Origin: CBDFKB01 sp965248715
Lineage (GTDB): Bacteria > Pseudomonadota > Alphaproteobacteria > Rhizobiales > Rhizobiaceae
Direction of reading: 5' to 3'
NCBI GenBank assembly: GCA_965248715.1
Contig: CBDFKB010000008.1
Coordinates: forward strand, 1,612,001 to 1,676,000
Length of the DNA: 64,000 nucleotides
A model generated the notes under the pieces. That model did not search any database, was not told the origin of the DNA, and saw only the letters and a list, made by a program, of their open reading frames with translations. Shown piece after piece: positions 54,271-62,741 of the stretch (position 1 is the stretch's first letter; each line of letters begins with the position of its first letter). A program made the position numbers and the translations under genes.

Positions 54271-55782
54271 TCAAAGCGCTGTCGGGGTCGACAGCAGCCA
54301 CAATCCGAACACCGTATAAAAAACCATCAACGCGGCGAGGAACGATTGGCTGAGCGTCGCCTGGGTCACGGTTTTGGTCAACGACACGGCAATGGCGTGC
54401 GCCACGATAATGCCGATCACGTGGCCGACAATAATCATAACCGTCTGGGCGCTCCAGATACGGGCGACATCGCTGATGTTGTTGAGAAACGATGTGGTGA
54501 CGTGGAAGTTGGCAAACCCGGTCAGGTTCCAGCCGCGTGCGAACGGGTCGGCCAACGCCACCAAGGCGTATTGGCCGTTGACCAACAGCGCGGTTAGATA
54601 ATGGGCAAAGTGAAACGCCATCGATATCGGCACGATCGAATAGGCAAGATGGCCTGCGGCTGCCATCGTGCCAATCTTTTCGCCAGCCATGCCGGCGGCA
54701 TGATTTCCCGCATAAATACAGGCGAAAAACAGTCCGGCCAGAACAATCCAGGCGGCAAACAACCCAGCGCTGTTGGCGGCAATAACCGCGCTGCGGCCGG
54801 GGAATTCGAGCGGATTGACGCCGATCGCGCCAAGCCACAGGAAGGTTCGTGAAAACCCGTCGAACGAGACTGCCGAAAGGGTCAGCAATAGGAAAGCAAT
54901 GCCGCTTGGTGGCATTGGATCGACGTTCACTAACCCGGCACCGGGCCAGCGCAGCGAACCAGTCAACCGGCGTCGGCCGCCAGCGGCTTTCTCGAATTCC
55001 CACCCAAGCGGCGCACAATGCCCGACAATTCTAAAGAACACGGCAAACGGTTCGCAGCGCTTGAACCATTGCGCTTGACCGAAAAGCACCACACCGGCGA
55101 AATTGACCAGCCAATAGACAAGGACCACGACTGCCAACCGGTCCGGGTTGTCCGGTGCTGGATCGACCAGTTCGAACCAGCTAAAGAAAACAAATTGCCC
55201 GATCGCGATCGCATAACCAAATTTGCCCGGCAAGGTCAGCGGCGCCGCAACCAATCTCAACCCGCGCCGAGCAACCATGGCCGGCCCGGTAAACGGATTT
55301 AACCCCGGCCACAAATTGCCGACCAGGAACTGGGTCAGGGTAAATAGGACCCAAAATAGGGTCCAGACCGCCAGTGGCAACGGGTTGGTCAACGGATCAC
55401 CGCCACCCTTGCTGCCAATAATCACCAGGCTAGACAAAATGACAAAGGAAAGTAGGCTGGTAAAAACCGCTGATGGTAGCGGCAAGCATAACAGTCGCAG
55501 CCGTGCGGCCATCGCGGCTTCGACCATGCGGGCCGGCAAAAAGGCCAATACCGCAAACGACGCCGCAACCGCAATCGCGCCACCGGCCATATAAAATCCG
55601 GTCGGTAGCAGCATCACCAGGCCACGTTCTGCGCTGTGGGCGTGGGCCACGCCTGGAGCCACCACAAACGGCAATGCCGAAGTGACCAAACACCCGGTTT
55701 GCCGCAATCGTAGCAATTTTCGTAGTGCAACAATGTGCCGGATTGCCAGGTGCTGCTTGATCGATTGCCGGCGATTAATCAT
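54271..55782 (-). CDS. Multi-pass membrane protein, function unknown
   Basis: About 503 residues with at least ten hydrophobic segments. Text includes PFVVAPGVAHAHSAERGLVM early, GGGDPLTNPLPLAVWTLFWV, LVGNLWPGLNPFTGPAMVAR, PGAGLVNVDPMPPSGIAFL, and FHFAHYLTALLVNGQYALV. No transport family motif seen. Proteins of this look are sometimes labelled fenitrothion hydrolase in databases (from memory, weak). It heads the operon with the hydroxylase subunits (49-base gap to the FAD gene) and is divergent from the nicotinamidase, so an uptake, efflux or redox role linked to the ring substrate is possible. Start ATG 55782. Confidence 0.55.
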   Translation of the reverse strand: MINRRQSIKQHLAIRHIVALRKLLRLRQTGCLVTSALPFVVAPGVAHAHSAERGLVMLLPTGFYMAGGAIAVAASFAVLAFLPARMVEAAMAARLRLLCLPLPSAVFTSLLSFVILSSLVIIGSKGGGDPLTNPLPLAVWTLFWVLFTLTQFLVGNLWPGLNPFTGPAMVARRGLRLVAAPLTLPGKFGYAIAIGQFVFFSWFELVDPAPDNPDRLAVVVLVYWLVNFAGVVLFGQAQWFKRCEPFAVFFRIVGHCAPLGWEFEKAAGGRRRLTGSLRWPGAGLVNVDPMPPSGIAFLLLTLSAVSFDGFSRTFLWLGAIGVNPLEFPGRSAVIAANSAGLFAAWIVLAGLFFACIYAGNHAAGMAGEKIGTMAAAGHLAYSIVPISMAFHFAHYLTALLVNGQYALVALADPFARGWNLTGFANFHVTTSFLNNISDVARIWSAQTVMIIVGHVIGIIVAHAIAVSLTKTVTQATLSQSFLAALMVFYTVFGLWLLSTPTAL

Positions 55783-55826
55783 AGTCGACCAGTTCTTTTT
55801 GCTTGTTTTGGAGGCCGTGAAACCCG

Positions 55827-56453
55827 ATGACGCAGGAATTTGGAAGCGATAGTGCATTGATTATCATCGATGTCCAAAATGATTTTTGTCCCGGCGGTGC
55901 GCTAGCGGTCGCCGGCGGTGACCAGGTAGTTCCGGTGATTAACCGCATGCAGCCGGGTTTTGAAAATATCGTTTTGACCCAAGATTGGCACCCGGCCGAC
56001 CATTCCAGTTTCGCCGCCAACCAAAGCGGCAAAACAGCGTTCGAGACCATTACCCTTGCCTATGGCGAACAAACCCTTTGGCCCAACCACTGTATTCAAC
56101 AAAGCGCCGGCGCGAATTTCCATCCCGAACTTGATACCAAGCGCGCTCAATTGGTGATCCGCAAGGGGTTTCGAGCCAACGTCGACAGCTATTCTGCACT
56201 GTTTGAAAATGATCACAAGACACCAACCGGCCTTGACGGTTATCTCAAAGACCGGGGAATAAAGAAATTGCTGATGGTGGGTTTAGCGACCGATTTTTGC
56301 GTCGCGTTTTCAGCTATAGATGCGGCCCGGCTTGGCTATCAAACCACGGTGGTGCTGGAAGGTTGCCGCGCCATCGACCTTGCCAGTTCCCTGGCAACAC
56401 AAACTGAGGCGATGCGCAAAGCCGGGGTTACAATGGTTGATAGTTTAAATTAG
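55827..56453 (+). CDS. pncA: Nicotinamidase
   Basis: 208 residues. Hydrolyses nicotinamide to nicotinate, for NAD salvage or to feed nicotinate catabolism. Catalytic triad visible: D15 in IIDVQNDFCPGGALAV, K113 in LVIRKGFRANV, C158 in GLATDFCVAFSAI. Metal site QDWHPADHSSF (D53, H55, H59). ATG 55827 follows GGAGG by 13 bases, and the gene is divergent from the membrane protein gene with 44 bases between. Standard length. Confidence 0.94.
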   Translation: MTQEFGSDSALIIIDVQNDFCPGGALAVAGGDQVVPVINRMQPGFENIVLTQDWHPADHSSFAANQSGKTAFETITLAYGEQTLWPNHCIQQSAGANFHPELDTKRAQLVIRKGFRANVDSYSALFENDHKTPTGLDGYLKDRGIKKLLMVGLATDFCVAFSAIDAARLGYQTTVVLEGCRAIDLASSLATQTEAMRKAGVTMVDSLN

Positions 56454-56482
56454 ATAATCACAATATCTCTTGGATATATATA

Positions 56483-57193
56483 TTAATCTACCGTTCCGAC
56501 ACCGACATATTTATGCAGCAAGTGCGGGTCGTCCTTGAGATCGCCAACTGGTAATACCTGGCGGATACGGCCGTTTTCGGCGAATGCTACCCGGTCGGCC
56601 ACCGGCAATACGGCATCGACCCGCTGTTCGACCAACAAAACGCCAACCCCTTGCTCGCTGAGCCTGCGAACAATTGTTCTGATCGCTTCAATCATCGATG
56701 GCATTAAGCCCTCGGTCGGCTCATCCAACAACATCAGGCTCGGTTCAAGACACAAAGCCCGTGCGATCGCCAGCATTTGCTGCTCACCACCGCTCAGCGT
56801 GCCGGAACGCTGGTATAGCCGCTCGCCAAGCATAGGAAACTGGTCGAGAATACCGTCCAGCACCGCCGGTTTGCTGGCCCGTGCCATCAATCCGATTTCC
56901 AGGTTTTCGCGTACGGTCAGTTCGGCAAAAAGTCGCCTGCCCTGGGGCACATAACCGATGCCGCGCTTGGGAATTTCGTGCGCCGGCAAATCGCCTAATT
57001 CTTCGCCGTTGAACATGATCGAGCCGCGCCGATCCTCGATCAGCCCCATGATCGCCCTTAGGGTGCTGGTCTTGCCGGCGCCATTGCGCCCGAGCAGGCA
57101 AAGAACCTCGCCGCCGTCAAGCGCCAGTTGCAGGCCGCGCAAGACCTGTACCGAACCGTAAAATGCGTCGAGTTGCTCGATCCTCAGCATCAT
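56483..57193 (-). CDS. livF: Branched-chain-type ABC importer ATPase (LivF-like)
   Basis: 236 residues. Walker A LLGRNGAGKTSTLRAIM, signature LSGGEQQMLAIARAL, Walker B LMLLDEPTEGLMPSMIEAI, switch region LLVEQRVDAVL (LivF-type VEQ). Overlaps the livG-like stop by 4 bases. Convergent with pncA, 29 bases apart. Part of a five-gene importer; ligand may be an organic acid or ring compound rather than leucine. Confidence 0.92.
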   Translation of the reverse strand: MMLRIEQLDAFYGSVQVLRGLQLALDGGEVLCLLGRNGAGKTSTLRAIMGLIEDRRGSIMFNGEELGDLPAHEIPKRGIGYVPQGRRLFAELTVRENLEIGLMARASKPAVLDGILDQFPMLGERLYQRSGTLSGGEQQMLAIARALCLEPSLMLLDEPTEGLMPSMIEAIRTIVRRLSEQGVGVLLVEQRVDAVLPVADRVAFAENGRIRQVLPVGDLKDDPHLLHKYVGVGTVD

Positions 57194-57897
57194 GTTCCCA
57201 AATAGGCGGCTTGCACCCTGCGGTTTGCGCGGATTTCATTGGACGAGCCCTCAGCCAGCACTTCGCCACGATCCATCACCGTGATGCGGTCGGCCAATTG
57301 CATCACCACATCCATATTGTGTTCGATCAACAAGACAGTGGTATTGTCGCTGAGCGCACGGATCAAAGCGCAGAAATCGTCGATTTCGCCATCCGACAGG
57401 CCCTGGGTCGGTTCATCGAGGATCAGCAGCTTCGGGCCCACTGCAAGTCCCATCGACACTTCGAGCAATCGTTGATGGCCATAGGCGAGTTGGCCGGCAA
57501 TTTCATCAGCTTTGTCGGCCAAGCCGGTGCGGATCAATGCGTTTTGGGCGATTGTCATCGAAGCGGCGCCTGGCGCAGCTACCCCTTCGGCGGCGATCGC
57601 CACATTATCGAATACCCGAAGGCGCGGGTAAATGCTGGTGATCTGGAACGTATAGGCAATGCCAAGGCGCACCCGGCGGTGGGCGGCAAGGTGAGTGATG
57701 ATGCGGTCTTCGAACGCCACCTCGCCTTGATCTGGACGCAGCCGGCCGGACAACAGGCTGACAAAAGTGGTTTTGCCGGCGCCATTGGGGCCAATAATCG
57801 CGCGAATTTCACCGGTTTCCAGGGTAAAATCAACATTACGAACCGCCTTCAGCCCGCCAAAAGCAATGCCGATCTTTTGCGTCGACAACAAGCTCAT
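57190..57897 (-). CDS. livG: Branched-chain-type ABC importer ATPase (LivG-like)
   Basis: 235 residues. Walker A AIIGPNGAGKTTFVSLLSG, ITHLAAHRRVRLGIAYTFQI (LivG-type insert), signature replaced by LAYGHQRLLEVSMGLA, which is usual for LivG, Walker B LLILDEPTQGLSDGEIDDF, LLIEHNMDVV. Start ATG 57897 (MSLLSTQKIGIAFGG) overlaps the livM stop by 4 bases; an ATG-like start 6 residues earlier is less likely. Confidence 0.92.
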   Translation of the reverse strand: MSLLSTQKIGIAFGGLKAVRNVDFTLETGEIRAIIGPNGAGKTTFVSLLSGRLRPDQGEVAFEDRIITHLAAHRRVRLGIAYTFQITSIYPRLRVFDNVAIAAEGVAAPGAASMTIAQNALIRTGLADKADEIAGQLAYGHQRLLEVSMGLAVGPKLLILDEPTQGLSDGEIDDFCALIRALSDNTTVLLIEHNMDVVMQLADRITVMDRGEVLAEGSSNEIRANRRVQAAYLGT

Positions 57898-58853
57898 GGC
57901 AACCACCGCAGCCACTTTTCACGTACTGTGCCAAGTATGCCGCGCGGAAAGAACAATACCAACGCGATCAATACCACCCCGGTGACCAGCAAATGGGCGG
58001 AGGTATATGAGCTGGCAATATCGATCAGGTAGAACATAATAAAGGCGCCGAGCAGCGGCCCCAGCACAGTGCCGGCACCACCGAGCAGGGTAAAGAGCAA
58101 TGCATCAATCGAATATTGAATGCCAGCAAATGACGACCCGATATAGGCAAACAGCAACCCATAGGCAGCGCCGGCTGATGCCGATATCGCCCCGGAGATC
58201 ACTGTTGCCTTTAGTTTGATTGCAAAAATGTTGTAGCCAAGCATGGTGGTACGCAATTCGTTTTCGCGAATGGCGACCAACGCCCTGCCCCGCCTGCCGG
58301 TCGCCTGACGCAACACCACCGCCATGGTAACCGCCAGCAATATTAGTGCGAGATTGTAGCGAACCACTGGATTGGTGAGGTCAAAGCTAAAGCCAGCAAT
58401 ATCGAAACCGCGCGCATCTGCGCTCAAGGTTAGCCCCTCGTCGCCGCGGGTCCATTTGGTAAAATAGAGCGTTGCCAGATAGGCTACCTGGGCAAACATC
58501 ATGGTGACGATCATGAACGCCACACCGGAGGTGCGCAGCGCTACCACCCCAATCACCAACCCTGCCACAGCACCACTGGCAATGCCGCTGGCAAACGCCA
58601 TCGGCACGCTAAACTGCAAATGATAGGCGGTGAGCCCGGCGCCATACAAGCCGGCGGCGAAAAACATCGCATGGCCGAGGCTGAGTAATCCGGCATAGCC
58701 GAACATGACATTGTAACCCATGGCAAACACCGCCAGCACCATCACCCGGGTCGCGGTCAAATGATGGTAGTCCGGTAGCACGAACTGTAGAGCGAACAAC
58801 ACGCCGATCACCGCTACGTGCAGCGCCAGCACCCGCACCGAAGCGTTGTTCAC
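57894..58853 (-). CDS. livM: Branched-chain-type ABC importer permease (LivM-like)
   Basis: 319 residues, about nine to ten membrane segments. VMVLAVFAMGYNVMFGYAGL and LSLGHAMFFAAGLYGAG are the LivM hallmark (the S-L-G-H-A motif), and the ATPase-contact loop is VAIRENELRTTMLGYN. ATGA overlap with the livH-like stop. Works with the LivH-like permease. Confidence 0.92.
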   Translation of the reverse strand: MNNASVRVLALHVAVIGVLFALQFVLPDYHHLTATRVMVLAVFAMGYNVMFGYAGLLSLGHAMFFAAGLYGAGLTAYHLQFSVPMAFASGIASGAVAGLVIGVVALRTSGVAFMIVTMMFAQVAYLATLYFTKWTRGDEGLTLSADARGFDIAGFSFDLTNPVVRYNLALILLAVTMAVVLRQATGRRGRALVAIRENELRTTMLGYNIFAIKLKATVISGAISASAGAAYGLLFAYIGSSFAGIQYSIDALLFTLLGGAGTVLGPLLGAFIMFYLIDIASSYTSAHLLVTGVVLIALVLFFPRGILGTVREKWLRWLP

Positions 58854-59731
58854 CGCTGCTTCTCCCCGAACAATCCTTCGGGCCTAAGCACCAGCACCAG
58901 AGCCACTATCAGTGTGGAAGTCATTTTTGCCAATGTTGGAGAAAAGAACACCGAAATGATGCCGTCGCTGAGCCCGATCATTATGGCGGCGAGAATGGTG
59001 CCGCGAATGCTACCAAGCCCACCGATGATGACGACAATGAACGACAATAACAGGGGGTCCAGTCCCATCAGATAATGGGCCTGGCGGATCGGCACGATCA
59101 AAACGGCGGCAAGTGCCGCAAACATGGCGCCAACTGCAAAAACCACTGCGTAAACCCGGTCGACATTGATGCCAAAAGCTTTCGCGGTCTCGCTATCGAA
59201 CCGGGTCGCCCGCATAATGATGCCGATACGGGTGCGGGTCACCACCAGCCAGGTGGTGGCCAAGATAACCGCAGCAAACGCAATTACCATCAATTTATAG
59301 CCGGAATAGCCGAACCAAGGGAACCTAATGGTAAAGTAAAATGGCGGCTCGACAGGTCGCGCGTCGGGACCGAACCCGATCAACGCCAATTGCTGGATGA
59401 CGAACAGCATGCCGATGGTGGCAACGATCGTCGCCTCGGGATTGTAGTTTAGCCGCTTCAACACCAAGCGCTCGCCGCCAAACGCGACCGCGCCAACCAA
59501 TGCCGGCGCGGCCACCACGGCGACAACAAAGCCGGATGCCGGTGGCAGGCCGGTGAAATTGGTAATGCTCCATGCCAGCACCGCGCCGAGCATGAAAAAC
59601 TCGCCATGGGCAACATTGACAATGCGCATGACCCCGAAGACCAGCGACAAGCCAAGCGCGGTTAGGCAAAGCACGGCGGCCTGTACCAAACCCTCAAGGA
59701 CTGCGAGAAATAAGTAAGGCCCGAAGTCCAA
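58850..59731 (-). CDS. livH: Branched-chain-type ABC importer permease (LivH-like)
   Basis: 293 residues, multi-pass. LTALGLSLVFGVMRIVNVAH with GEFFMLGA is the LivH N-terminal signature; EAA-like loop near RIGIIMRATRFDSETAKAFG. Separated by 82 bases from the binding protein stop, a gap that holds a hairpin. Start ATG 59731. Confidence 0.92.
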   Translation of the reverse strand: MDFGPYLFLAVLEGLVQAAVLCLTALGLSLVFGVMRIVNVAHGEFFMLGAVLAWSITNFTGLPPASGFVVAVVAAPALVGAVAFGGERLVLKRLNYNPEATIVATIGMLFVIQQLALIGFGPDARPVEPPFYFTIRFPWFGYSGYKLMVIAFAAVILATTWLVVTRTRIGIIMRATRFDSETAKAFGINVDRVYAVVFAVGAMFAALAAVLIVPIRQAHYLMGLDPLLLSFIVVIIGGLGSIRGTILAAIMIGLSDGIISVFFSPTLAKMTSTLIVALVLVLRPEGLFGEKQR

Positions 59732-59780
59732 TGGTTCCGCTATCCCGAATGTTTACCGCAAACAAGCCACCGCCAGCGAA

Positions 59781-59796
59781 CCGGCGCAAGCGCCGG
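59781..59796 (-). other. Short hairpin between binding protein and permease genes
   Basis: CCGGCGC-AA-GCGCCGG, self-complementary, in the 82-base gap. Such hairpins often stabilise the upstream binding-protein message so that it is made in excess over the permeases. No T-tract. Confidence 0.4.
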
Positions 59797-59813
59797 CCGC
59801 ACGGTTGGCGTAA

Positions 59814-61121
59814 TCAAAGCGGCATGGTGGTGTAGTCGCCTTCCGGCTCGTAAATGCCGTCTTCGATTGATGTGGTGTGCACCTTGTTCAAGCGCCCGCC
59901 ATCCACCTTGGAAATGTATTGGTGGCCGAAACATTGGTGAATCTTGCCATCGTAGGTCTTGGCGCCTTGTGGATGGTCGCGGCCTTCCGGAAATTCGGTA
60001 AACGCTTCCATCGCCTCGACGAATTTTCCACGATCGCTGGTATTTTGATAGCCGCACGCCTCCATCGCTTGCTTGATGACAAACAAGGTTTCCCAGCAAC
60101 TGAACATATGAGAATAGGTGGAAATGTCTTTGGCATCGTCGAGCGAGGCGCCATTGCCGTCAACACCTACCGCGGCACGATAGATCTTGTCCCATTTGCT
60201 CTGGTCGGCTTGCGCGTAACGCGGATTGCCTTCCCAGAAATATGTCCCTTCCAGGAACTCCAATTGCGGAGTGGCAAGATTGACCGCTTCAAGCGAATCG
60301 ATGAAGCCGAAAATCTCCGGTCGATTGGCACCGAAATGCTGGCCCAATTCGCGCACAAAGGTCAGTACCCCCGGCCCCACCATCACATGGTACAACACCT
60401 CGGTTGCCGCCGGAATTTGCGGGAAATAGCGGGTAAAAGAAGATTCGGTCGGCGGTATCGGGATCAATTGCAACACTTCGCCGCCCTGGGCCGCGATCGC
60501 CTGGGAAAAATAGTCCCGGTGATCATGGCCGAAAGCGAAATCGGGATAGATCATCGTCACTTTTTTGCCGAGGTTGCTGGCAATCCATGGCGCCATCGAA
60601 ATCACCTGGGATTTCACATCGGTGATGCCCGGTTGGAACACATAGCGGTTAAGCTTGGTTGAGGCCACGTGATGGCCTTCGGAGCACACCACATAAGGCA
60701 GTTTCAGTTCGCCCGCACGCGCCGACGAACCGATCACCACGTGGGAAAATAGGGTTCCGAACGCCACATCCGCCTTATGCTGAGTGGCGAATTTTTCGAC
60801 CACCTCAGCACCGCGTTTAGGATCGGTACCGTCATCTTCCACGATGATCTCAACCGGCCTGCCGCCAATGCCACCCTCGTCATTGATAATTTTGGCAGCC
60901 GCAGCCGTTACCCGGTCATACCAGCGCCCATAAGATGCGCCGATGCCAGTGCGGTGGAGCTGCATACCAAGCCGGATCGGCGCGGAGGATTGCGCCTGCG
61001 CATAGCGAACAAAACCTGGCGCGGTGCCGATGCCGGTACCGATTGCCGCAGTTGCGGCCATACCGCCAAGTGCGGTGCGTCGATCGATATTCATCTTATT
61101 TTTAATGCGCTTGTCTGCCAT
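59814..61121 (-). CDS. Periplasmic binding protein of the Liv-type ABC importer
   Basis: 435 residues, Leu/Ile/Val-binding-protein fold (periplasmic binding protein type 1). N-terminus MADKRIKNKMNIDRRTALGG with a twin-arginine-like signal followed by AATAAIGTGIGTAPGFV. Then IRLGMQLHRTGIGASYGRWY, INDEGGIGGRPVEIIVED, and YPDFAFGHDHRDYFSQAI, all standard. Start ATG 61121 has GGGAGG nine bases upstream. First gene of the importer operon. Similar proteins bind amides, organic acids or urea as well as amino acids, so the ligand is open; a nicotinate-like compound is possible from context. Confidence 0.9.
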   Translation of the reverse strand: MADKRIKNKMNIDRRTALGGMAATAAIGTGIGTAPGFVRYAQAQSSAPIRLGMQLHRTGIGASYGRWYDRVTAAAAKIINDEGGIGGRPVEIIVEDDGTDPKRGAEVVEKFATQHKADVAFGTLFSHVVIGSSARAGELKLPYVVCSEGHHVASTKLNRYVFQPGITDVKSQVISMAPWIASNLGKKVTMIYPDFAFGHDHRDYFSQAIAAQGGEVLQLIPIPPTESSFTRYFPQIPAATEVLYHVMVGPGVLTFVRELGQHFGANRPEIFGFIDSLEAVNLATPQLEFLEGTYFWEGNPRYAQADQSKWDKIYRAAVGVDGNGASLDDAKDISTYSHMFSCWETLFVIKQAMEACGYQNTSDRGKFVEAMEAFTEFPEGRDHPQGAKTYDGKIHQCFGHQYISKVDGGRLNKVHTTSIEDGIYEPEGDYTTMPL

Positions 61122-61190
61122 GCTACGCCTCCCAATATAGCGTGAGTCCATTGAAAAATTGTTTGTAGACCAACAAATCATAACATCCTA

Positions 61191-61232
61191 GGCTTTGCAA
61201 GCGAGCCCGGGCGAACCCGGGCCGCCAAAGCC
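61191..61232. promoter_or_regulatory. Strong stem-loop in a divergent promoter region
   Basis: GCCCGGG (61205-61211) - CGAA - CCCGGGC (61216-61222) forms a perfect 7-bp stem with a tetraloop; outer arms GGCTTTG (61191-61197) and CAAAGCC (61226-61232) extend it. It lies between the Liv-type binding protein gene and the exported SH3-like protein gene, with no T-tract on either side. Leader structure, operator or small RNA. Confidence 0.5.
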
Positions 61233-61343
61233 TTGCGCGCGTCCTGCGGTCAATTGCGCACCAGTGGCGTAGAAATCGCTGCATGCTCTGTTATAATCAT
61301 GGACTGGTAACCCGGTTCCATAAATTTCGCAGGACAGTTGAAT

Positions 61344-62477
61344 ATGCAATGCAATGCGCTGGTTTTAGCCCTTTTCTCGATTGCCGCACCTATGGGTGCA
61401 TTTGCGCAATCCGCCGCGACGGTAAACGAACCAATCACCCAGGTTCGGCTTTGTCCAGCGACCGATTGCGCCCGCATGGCGATCAAAACTATTAAATCGG
61501 GCAATCTGGTAACGGTCCAAGAGGTTCGCGACAATTTTGCCCGGGTGTCTACCTTTTATCCGAAATCGCGATTTGCCGCAGTTGCCAGCGGCGGGCGGTT
61601 GAGCGACCAGGTGGCGATGTGGGTGTCGCTTACCAGTTTGACCCTGCAGGCTGTAGCTGATCAAAATAATTCGGCCAAAGAAGCACCAAAACCTCCCGTC
61701 TATGTGGCGTTGCCCAAGGTTGCACCATTGCCGCAGTTCAGGCCGAGCGTTGGCACGGTCCCGGCACAATCTGGCCAAATCACCAGCAGCAGCACCAGCG
61801 CCGCCGATAACACCGCCGATCCGGCAACCACAACAGTTGGCGAGACTACGGTTGATACGGCTAGTGCTGCAACCAATGAAACTACAGTAGTTGCAGTTGA
61901 CCAGGCGCCAACCCCGGTGGTCGAGGAAATCGACGCCAGCACCAATGTTGCCGACCAAGCCGCTGCATCCGATCAAAAGGCTACGGTTGTCGCCAAGCCG
62001 CTTGACCCCAGCAAGACACAAAAGTCGGCTGCCGAAATATTGGCGAACAAAGAACTTGAGGCGGCTTCCGCCGCATTGGCCAAACAAGCATTTGCCGAAG
62101 AAACGGTGATCGAGGAAGTGGCGAGCGCCGAGGTGCCGGTTGTCGACGACAGCGGGGCGATTAGCGAAAATACTACTGGGACGCAAACTGCGGCGCTGGA
62201 ACCTGAGGCTGAAACCATAATCCAAACCCCTTCTGCCGACAAACGGCCCAAAAAGCTAACGAAGGAATTGATGGACCCACGCCTAGCCGACCTGCCTGAC
62301 AAACCAGGGTTTGGCATCACCAAAGACGATATCATCGCCTTGCGCCATTATGGTTTGCAACTGGTGAACAACGGCACCTGTGATAGTATAGCCGAGGGCG
62401 GGTTAAGCCTCAGTCTGCAGGGTTGGCTGTATGTGCGTTGCAGTGACGATTATCAGATCTGGCAGTTCGAGAAATAG
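61344..62477 (+). CDS. Exported protein with SH3-like N-terminal domain and low-complexity middle
   Basis: 377 residues. Signal peptide MQCNALVLALFSIAAPMGAF ending AFAQ|S. Residues about 30-95 look like a bacterial SH3-type domain (TQVRLCPATDCARMAIKTIK, ...VTVQEVRDNFARVS). A 180-residue Ala/Thr/Val/Asp-rich unstructured linker follows (TTTVGETTVDTASAATNE). The last 80 residues (PRLADLPDKPGFGITKDDI, LVNNGTCDSIAEGGLSLS) look folded and conserved, with two cysteines. Start ATG 61344 preferred over the TTG at 61338. Unknown function; probably periplasmic and cell-envelope linked. Confidence 0.6.
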   Translation: MQCNALVLALFSIAAPMGAFAQSAATVNEPITQVRLCPATDCARMAIKTIKSGNLVTVQEVRDNFARVSTFYPKSRFAAVASGGRLSDQVAMWVSLTSLTLQAVADQNNSAKEAPKPPVYVALPKVAPLPQFRPSVGTVPAQSGQITSSSTSAADNTADPATTTVGETTVDTASAATNETTVVAVDQAPTPVVEEIDASTNVADQAAASDQKATVVAKPLDPSKTQKSAAEILANKELEAASAALAKQAFAEETVIEEVASAEVPVVDDSGAISENTTGTQTAALEPEAETIIQTPSADKRPKKLTKELMDPRLADLPDKPGFGITKDDIIALRHYGLQLVNNGTCDSIAEGGLSLSLQGWLYVRCSDDYQIWQFEK

Positions 62478-62537
62478 TACCTCGGATCAGCACTGGCTCT
62501 GCGGCACAGCCGGGCGTTTTCATCCCAAGACCAATAC

Positions 62538-62639
62538 CTAGAGTTTCGCGATTTGTGAATCGCAAATAGTGCTCTATCTATTTGTTTTGGAGCACAATTT
62601 TTCTGAAAACCGGCTACCACTTTTCAGATTGCGCTCTAG
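62538..62639 (+). repeat. Single 102-bp CTAG-bounded repeat, subtype C
   Basis: Begins and ends with CTAG. First palindrome GCGATT-TGTG-AATCGC, T-rich linker TCTATTTGTTTTGG, then AGCACAATTTTTCTGAAAACC...CACTTTTCAGATTGCGCT. Same plan as subtypes A and B but the arm sequences differ. Relative of 10797-10901. Confidence 0.8.
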
Positions 62640-62741
62640 ATTCATGGCAGGGATTTTACCGATTGTCGTAACATTTTCTTATCCTTAACAATTTGCTGGC
62701 AACCTGATCGCGTCGCGTTTGTATTGAGTAGCGGTGCTGTG

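Noticed and set aside
59877..60662. 261-codon plus-strand frame
   Set aside because: Antisense to the Liv-type binding protein; no start signals.
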